Assembly: GCA_030440445.1 (NCBI GenBank)
Contig: CP098528.1
Coordinates: forward strand, 62,001 to 126,000
Direction of reading: 5' to 3'
DNA from: Halomonas sp. KG2
Lineage (GTDB): Bacteria; Pseudomonadota; Gammaproteobacteria; Pseudomonadales; Halomonadaceae
Length of the DNA: 64,000 nt
Shown: piece after piece, positions 58,504 to 64,000 of the stretch
How the letters are laid out: every line of letters begins with the position of its first letter
Numbering within the stretch: the stretch's first letter is position 1
Position numbers and translations under genes: made by a program
The notes under the pieces: model-generated
The model's database searches: none
What the model was told of the DNA's origin: nothing
What the model saw: the letters and a program-made list of their open reading frames with translations, nothing else

Positions 58504-60603
58504 ATGGATATAGCGGATTTTTTTGACACCTTTTTTGAAGAAGCTGAAGAGCTGCTGGCCGATATGGAGCAGCATCTGCTGGAACTGGATGTCGATGATC
58601 CGGATAGCGAGCAGCTAAACGCTATCTTCCGCGCCGCCCACTCCATAAAAGGCGGCGCAGGTACCTTCGGCTTCAGCGTGTTGCAGAAAACCACGCACAT
58701 CTTTGAAAACCTGTTAGATCACGCACGCAAAGGTGAGCTGACATTGCGAGCCGACCTCGTTGATACTTTTTTAGAGGCAAAAGACATCATGCATGAGCAA
58801 CTCGATGCCTATCGCAACGAGGAAGAGCCCAACCAAGAAGCCTACGAGCGAATTTGCCAGACACTGCAGCAGATCGCGCTAGAAGAAATTGGTCAAACGT
58901 TGGATGCACCTGCGGCCCCCGCGCCGGCGGTTGAGAAAAAAGCATCAGCCAGCGCTGAGGCTGCTGAATCCTCTGCGCTAAGCGATCGCCATCTGTTGGT
59001 TGCGTTACTGAATGTTAGCGAAAAAGATCGCACGCTGCTGGTGGAAGAGCTGGAGCAACTGGGCGATGTCCAATCCCACTCGGGTGATGAAAAACGTTAC
59101 GAAGTCACGCTGACAGGTGACGTTAGTGCTGACGATATTGAAGCGGTGATGTGCTTCATTATTGAGCCTGAGCAGATTGAAATTAGCGTGGTAGCCGTTG
59201 AAAAAGACGAAAGCGCTAGCCCTGAGTTAGACACGCCAGCGCCAGCAGCCGCGCCGACTGATGCTGTTGAGTCTACTGATAGTGTTGAGCCAGCGGTGGC
59301 TAAACCTGCTGACAAAACGCCCTCGCCAGAAAAACCAGCCAAATCCGCCCCCAAAAAAGCGGCCGCAGAGTCTGCCTCGATTCGTGTGTCGGTAGATAAA
59401 GTCGACCAAATCATCAATTTGGTGGGCGAGCTGATTATTACCCAGTCGATGCTGGACCAAACGGTCAGTGACCTTGGCGATCAATCTGTTGGCAATAGCT
59501 CGCTACAAAATGGCATGAGTCTGCTCCAGCGTAACGCACGCGATCTTCAAGAAGCGGTAATGTCGATCCGCATGATTCCGATGGAATTTGTGTTTAGTCG
59601 ATTCCCCCGTGTTGTACGTGATACCGCCGGTAAATTGGGCAAAGAAATTGAGCTTATTACCGAAGGTAAGTCCACCGAGCTGGATAAAAGTCTGGTTGAG
59701 CGCATTACCGATCCGTTAACGCACCTAGTACGTAATAGCTTGGATCACGGCATCGAAATGCCGGATGAGCGCGAAGCGGTAGGTAAGCCCCGAGTTGGCA
59801 AGCTCGTGTTATCGGCACGCCATCAGGGCGGCAATATTCTGATTGAAGTGCGTGACGATGGCGCGGGTATGGATCGTGATCGATTGTTGGCCAAGGCGCG
59901 TGAAAATGGCCTAAACGTTTCCGACAACATGCCCGACGAAGAAGTCTTCCAGCTGATTTTTGCACCGGGTTTTTCCACCGCAAAGGAAGTCACAGACGTT
60001 TCTGGCCGCGGTGTCGGAATGGATGTGGTCAAGCGGAATATTCAAGGCATGGGTGGCCGGGTTGAAATCCAATCCAAGAAAGGTGAAGGCACCAACACGC
60101 GCATCGTGTTGCCGCTGACGCTCGCCATTCTTGACGGCATGTCGATCAAAGTAGGCAGTGAAACCTTTATTTTGCCACTTTCCACGGTGCTCGAGTCGTT
60201 GCAGCCTGCCAAAGGCGATATGTATGCCATGGCGGGTGATGATGTAGTGCTTAAGGTGCGCGATGAGTACCTGCCGGTCATTGCGATCCATGAAGTGCTG
60301 GATGTGGAAAATGCCATTACCGACCCAACCAAAAGTATTGCCGTGATCGTGCAGGGCGAGGGGCGTCGTTATGCCATGTTGGTCGATGAGCTGATTGGCC
60401 AGCAACAGGTGGTTGTGAAGAACTTAGAAGATAACTACCGCAAAGTGCCGGGCGTTTCGGCGGCGACCATCCTTGGTGATGGTAGCGTCGCACTAATTCT
60501 AGATATTACAGGTTTACATCGGTTAAGCCGTGCCAAGAAAGAAGCCGGAAAACAGGTGAGTTATCCCCATCTCTCTTATTACCAGGAGGCCGAGCCGTCA
60601 TGA
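58504..60603 (+). CDS. cheA: Chemotaxis histidine kinase CheA
   Basis: Central kinase of chemotaxis, 699 residues. HPt domain with His46 ([16 protein letters not shown]), a P2-like domain around 150-230, a proline/alanine-rich linker, a dimerisation domain ([23 protein letters not shown]), the HATPase with [15 protein letters not shown] and [10 protein letters not shown], and a C-terminal CheW-like domain. ATG at 58504 with GGAG six bases before it. Thirty-one bases after motB; overlaps cheW by four bases. Confidence 0.97.
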   Translation: MDIADFFDTFFEEAEELLADMEQHLLELDVDDPDSEQLNAIFRAAHSIKGGAGTFGFSVLQKTTHIFENLLDHARKGELTLRADLVDTFLEAKDIMHEQLDAYRNEEEPNQEAYERICQTLQQIALEEIGQTLDAPAAPAPAVEKKASASAEAAESSALSDRHLLVALLNVSEKDRTLLVEELEQLGDVQSHSGDEKRYEVTLTGDVSADDIEAVMCFIIEPEQIEISVVAVEKDESASPELDTPAPAAAPTDAVESTDSVEPAVAKPADKTPSPEKPAKSAPKKAAAESASIRVSVDKVDQIINLVGELIITQSMLDQTVSDLGDQSVGNSSLQNGMSLLQRNARDLQEAVMSIRMIPMEFVFSRFPRVVRDTAGKLGKEIELITEGKSTELDKSLVERITDPLTHLVRNSLDHGIEMPDEREAVGKPRVGKLVLSARHQGGNILIEVRDDGAGMDRDRLLAKARENGLNVSDNMPDEEVFQLIFAPGFSTAKEVTDVSGRGVGMDVVKRNIQGMGGRVEIQSKKGEGTNTRIVLPLTLAILDGMSIKVGSETFILPLSTVLESLQPAKGDMYAMAGDDVVLKVRDEYLPVIAIHEVLDVENAITDPTKSIAVIVQGEGRRYAMLVDELIGQQQVVVKNLEDNYRKVPGVSAATILGDGSVALILDITGLHRLSRAKKEAGKQVSYPHLSYYQEAEPS

Positions 60604-61100
60604 GCCAGGCAAACAACGGAGCGGTATTGTCCGCCGCAGAAGCCGATAATCGCGAATTTTTGGTGTTCTCTTTGGGAGAAGAAGAGTATGCCATTGATAT
60701 TCTGAAGGTTCAGGAAATACGCGGCTATGAAAATGTCACGCGTATTGCCAATGCCCCTGATTTTATTAAAGGGGTGACCAATTTGCGCGGCGTCATTGTC
60801 CCCATTGTCGATCTACGCATTAAATTTCACCTAGACAGTGTGGAGTACGGTGGCCAAACCGTTGTTATCGTGGTCAATGTCGCCGACCGCGTCGTTGGTA
60901 TTGTCGTGGACGGCGTTTCCGATGTCATGACACTAACTCCCGAGCAAATCAAACCAGCGCCTGAGTTTGGCGTCACGCTCTCCTCTGATTTCTTGAGCGG
61001 TTTAGGCAGTCTTGAAGACCGCATGTTGGTGTTGGTTGATATCGATAAGCTGCTAACCAGCGAAGAAATGGCCTTAGTCGATAGCACTAGCAGCCGCTAA
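60600..61100 (+). CDS. cheW: Chemotaxis coupling protein CheW
   Basis: Links receptors to CheA, 166 residues, consisting of a single CheW domain ([25 protein letters not shown] and [22 protein letters not shown]). ATG overlaps the end of cheA (ATGA). Confidence 0.97.
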   Translation: MSQANNGAVLSAAEADNREFLVFSLGEEEYAIDILKVQEIRGYENVTRIANAPDFIKGVTNLRGVIVPIVDLRIKFHLDSVEYGGQTVVIVVNVADRVVGIVVDGVSDVMTLTPEQIKPAPEFGVTLSSDFLSGLGSLEDRMLVLVDIDKLLTSEEMALVDSTSSR

Positions 61101-61208
61101 CACCTGTGTGACTGGGCACAGGGAGAGTGCCTTCTTAAGCCAAAAAAACAGCCTTCTCTGGTGCTACGGATAGCATCGGCCACTACGGTTGTGTTTGGAG
61201 TAATGCGT

Positions 61209-62516
61209 GTGACACCGCTACTGCGTCAAATGATGAGCAATATGACCGTGCGTCTCAGTTGGGGGCTGGTGTTAGCCACTTTTTCAATGTTGGTGGTGGT
61301 GGCCTGCGCTATAGGTCTTTATGCGCTCCACCACGGTGCCGCTATTGTGCAGGCATCGAGTGACTTGCAGGCGCAGCAAGCGGCGTTCAGTGAGTTTGCG
61401 ACACGCATTCGCTGGGTGCTGATTGGCGTGGTCATCATGACCGGTATAACGGTCGCGGTAGTGGTGTGGGGGGTGACCGTTAATGTGTTGCGTCCCTTGG
61501 ATCGTCTGGTCGGTTACTTTGAGAAAATGGCCCAGGGCGATCTAAGTCAGCAAATAACCTCGCCTGGCAATAATGAAATTGGCAGGTTGTACACTGCAAT
61601 GGCGCACATGCAGTCTTCACTGTCTGAAACGGTTGGCGTGGTACGCCAAAGCGGCGCGTCAATTTTTGAGCGTTCTCAGCATATCGCCAGTGGCAATAAC
61701 GACCTCTCCTCACGTACCGAACAGCAGGCCTCTTCGCTAGAAGAGACGGCCTCGAGCATGGAGCAGTTGGCCTCTACCGTTGGGCACAATGCAGACAATG
61801 CATTGCAAGCCAGTCAGCTCGCCAATGAGGTAACGCTAACCGCCAGACGCAGCGGCGAAGAAGTTGCCAATATTGTTGAAACCATGCAAGACATTAGCGC
61901 CAGCTCCCACCAGGTTGCCGACATTATTACGGTGATCGATAACATTGCCTTTCAAACCAATATTCTCGCCTTAAATGCCTCGGTAGAAGCCGCCCGTGCG
62001 GGTGAACATGGCAAAGGGTTTGCCGTTGTCGCGCAGGAAGTTCGCAGTCTCGCTAGCCGCAGCGCTAATGCTGCCAAAGAAATTCGCACGCTGATCGATG
62101 CATCGCTTGGCAAAGTGGACGCGGGCACCCAACGGGTGAATCACGCGGGAAAAACTATGCAGGATCTTGTCGCTGCGGTGCAGCGGGTCAACGATATTAT
62201 GGATGAGATTGCGGCTGCCTCCGAAGAGCAAAGCAACGGTATTGGGCAAGTGAATCAAGCGGTTGCCCAAATGGATCAGGTTGTTCAGCAAAATGCCCAG
62301 CTGGTTCAACAGGCAGCACGCAGCGCCAACGAATTAGAAAGCGAAGCGGCACGCCTTAGAGAAGCGGTTGAGCGCTTCCATGTGACGCCTGCCCTGGTAG
62401 AGGGGAAGTATGCCGTGCGGCCCCGCGCTCTTCAGCCAGTACCTGCCGCCCAAACCCCGGCGGCCAAAAAAACACCTGCTCGCAACACGGCAGTCGATGA
62501 GTGGGTAGCGTTTTAG
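61209..62516 (+). CDS. Methyl-accepting chemotaxis protein with minimal periplasmic part
   Basis: Receptor of about 435 residues. TM1 lies at about 18-40, TM2 at about 68-93, with only some 27 residues between them, too few for a ligand-binding domain (about 150 in Tar). A HAMP domain and the signalling hairpin follow ([36 protein letters not shown]). The C-terminus ends EWVAF, matching the xWxxF pentapeptide that tethers CheR/CheB. The start is uncertain: the GTG at 61209 has a GGAG site eight bases upstream, while the ATG at 61203 is very close to it. A transporter-coupled or membrane-state signal is likely (inference). Confidence 0.9.
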   Translation: MTPLLRQMMSNMTVRLSWGLVLATFSMLVVVACAIGLYALHHGAAIVQASSDLQAQQAAFSEFATRIRWVLIGVVIMTGITVAVVVWGVTVNVLRPLDRLVGYFEKMAQGDLSQQITSPGNNEIGRLYTAMAHMQSSLSETVGVVRQSGASIFERSQHIASGNNDLSSRTEQQASSLEETASSMEQLASTVGHNADNALQASQLANEVTLTARRSGEEVANIVETMQDISASSHQVADIITVIDNIAFQTNILALNASVEAARAGEHGKGFAVVAQEVRSLASRSANAAKEIRTLIDASLGKVDAGTQRVNHAGKTMQDLVAAVQRVNDIMDEIAAASEEQSNGIGQVNQAVAQMDQVVQQNAQLVQQAARSANELESEAARLREAVERFHVTPALVEGKYAVRPRALQPVPAAQTPAAKKTPARNTAVDEWVAF

Positions 62517-62574
62517 GTCTTGCGGTTTAGGCTCATGACTTCCTTGGCTTCAATACTAAAAATAAGGTATGCGG

Positions 62575-64000
62575 ATGCGTAATAACCAGCCAGTCACTCA
62601 GCGTGAAATTGAACTACAGAGTGATGATTTCCTCGTTTCGCGTACGGATCTTAAAGGGCGCATTACCTATGCAAACCCGGCGTTTATCGAGATAAGTGGT
62701 TTTCAGCACGAAGAGCTGATAGGCGCGCCCCATAACTTGATTCGGCACCCGGATATGCCGCCAGCGGCGTTTGAAAACCTGTGGCAGACCGTGAAAAGCG
62801 GTGAAACATGGCGAGGGCTGGTTAAAAACCGCTGTAAGAATGGCGACCACTACTGGGTTAGTGCCAGCGTAACGCCGATTATTGAAGACGACCAGGTCGT
62901 TGGCTATGCCTCTGTCAGGGTGCAGGCAACCCGAGAGGCGATTGCCCAAGCGGAGCAGGCCTACGCTGAAATACGTGAAGGTCGTAACAAACAGCTCTAT
63001 TTAGACAAGGGGCGGTTGCGTAAGAAAGGTCTGGCCCAACGCTTAAAACGGATCCGACTGGATACTCTGCGCGCTAAATTGGTTGGCATGATTGTCGTCG
63101 CTGGTGCACTGCTGCTGGTGAGTGGTGGCCTTGGGTTGTATGGCCTTAACGTCGCAGGAGAGCGGCTAGCGACGCTTAACAATGATGGCCTGCAAGATGT
63201 TATTCGCTTACAGCAAATAGACCAGATCATCGCACAAACGCGTCAGGCCATGATTGAACCAGAGCGCATGGAGCTGATTCAACAGCGCTTTGAGATGGGT
63301 GACATGATTGCCAATAGCGCGGCGACGATTGAGTCCGCTTGGCAGCAATACTACTCCCGTGATGTCAACACGACAGCGCTAGCCAGCTCCTTCAATGCTC
63401 AGCTGCAAACCTTTTTAGACAATGGCATGTTCCAGGCGGAAACCGTCTTGCAAGCAGAAGACACGTATCAAGTGTTTACCGGTTTGGACGCAGTCATCAG
63501 TGTGATGAATAACGAAGGGCGCGAACTTTCAACGATGGTGAACCAGCTCATCGCCGAAAAACAGGTGGCCGCCGAGGTAATGGCCGCTGATGCTGAGCAA
63601 GGTCAAACCCGCATGCTAAGCGCTCAGGCCGCTGTACTAGGTGTTGGCGTGCTGGCGCTCATCCTGCTTGGGATGCTGACGTTACGTTCCATTGTTCGGC
63701 CACTTAAAAGTGCCTCCCGTTTTACCTTGCAAATCGCGGGCGGAAACCTAGCCGCAAAAGTGCCCCCCCACCAGCGGGATGAGGTTGGGATGCTGATGGA
63801 GTCGCTGAACACTATGCGGAAAAGTTTGAGCAGCATTATCAGCGATGTAAAAGGCGGTATTAATGTGGTCACCCCTGCCGCGCGAGATATTGCCAGCGGT
63901 AATGAGGCGTTATCGTCTCGTACCGAGCAACAGGCCGCGTCGCTCCAGCAAACCGCATCCAGTATGGAAGAAATGACCACGACCGTGCGTCAAAACAGCG
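62575..64000 (+). CDS. aer: PAS-containing methyl-accepting chemotaxis protein (Aer-like), 3' end outside the window
   Basis: Only the first 475 residues are inside the window. A PAS domain spans about 20-115 (ITYANPAFIEISGFQHEELIGAPHNLIRHPDMPPAAF is the Aer-type FAD-pocket motif). After a helical linker, TM1 is at about 168-190, a periplasmic helical segment of about 160 residues follows (191-350), then TM2 at 352-372, HAMP (373-425) and the start of the signalling domain ([28 protein letters not shown]). E. coli Aer has no comparable periplasmic domain, so this receptor may have two inputs. ATG at 62575 has AAGG seven bases before it. Confidence 0.9.
   Translation, partial: MRNNQPVTQREIELQSDDFLVSRTDLKGRITYANPAFIEISGFQHEELIGAPHNLIRHPDMPPAAFENLWQTVKSGETWRGLVKNRCKNGDHYWVSASVTPIIEDDQVVGYASVRVQATREAIAQAEQAYAEIREGRNKQLYLDKGRLRKKGLAQRLKRIRLDTLRAKLVGMIVVAGALLLVSGGLGLYGLNVAGERLATLNNDGLQDVIRLQQIDQIIAQTRQAMIEPERMELIQQRFEMGDMIANSAATIESAWQQYYSRDVNTTALASSFNAQLQTFLDNGMFQAETVLQAEDTYQVFTGLDAVISVMNNEGRELSTMVNQLIAEKQVAAEVMAADAEQGQTRMLSAQAAVLGVGVLALILLGMLTLRSIVRPLKSASRFTLQIAGGNLAAKVPPHQRDEVGMLMESLNTMRKSLSSIISDVKGGINVVTPAARDIASGNEALSSRTEQQAASLQQTASSMEEMTTTVRQNS

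Noticed and set aside
61101..61160. Hairpin CCTGTG/CACAGG after cheW as a terminator
   Set aside because: The stem is only six bases and no T run follows.

Overview
The window looks like chromosome of a Halomonadaceae gammaproteobacterium (Halomonas or a close relative). This is inferred from gammaproteobacterial-type rRNA genes, moderate GC, FlhDC-controlled flagellar genes, many compatible-solute/organic-acid type transporters, and acidic proteins; I could not run a taxonomic search.

Positions 1-18010 hold housekeeping and transport genes: the end of a probable DNA ligase, an AEC-family carrier, metF, a two-gene TAXI-type TRAP transporter, an IS3-family insertion sequence sitting in short GAGGAGT tandem repeats, the conserved yheV-prlC pair, an NSS sodium symporter, a gamma-class carbonic anhydrase homologue, a YdjM-like membrane protein, and a lactate block. 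The lactate block has a FadR/LldR-type repressor gene translationally coupled to a DctB/DctD-type two-component system, divergent from lldD. Two near-identical palindromic operators lie in the divergent gap.

Positions 18011-23611 are a complete rrn operon (16S-23S-5S) with candidate promoters, two boxA elements, RNase III-type processing stems and a strong terminator. Its 16S-23S spacer contains no tRNA gene.

Positions 23612-64000 start with an SDR gene and then hold one large flagellar/chemotaxis island: flgNMA (minus), flgBCDEFGHIJKL (plus), fliRQPONMLKJIHGF (minus), fliE (plus), flaG (minus), a YcgR/PilZ-HD-GYP fusion gene, fliS, fliT, a FliK-like gene, a FlhB C-terminal paralogue, flhDC, motAB, cheA, cheW and two chemoreceptor genes, the last running off the window. 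Flagellin (fliC), cap (fliD), flhA/flhB and the rest of che are not in the window. Four excellent sigma-28 promoters share the form TAAAGTnn-N11-GCCGATAg (flgM, flgK, flaG, fliS), so the regulatory cascade reads FlhDC then FliA/FlgM.

The points most worth a second look are: the PilZ/HD-GYP fusion with an intact c-di-GMP binding signature but no catalytic HH pair; the very long FliK with five to six copies of an ~84-residue tandem repeat; the extra FliK-like plus FhlB pair next to flhDC; and the lldR-dctB-dctD coupling.
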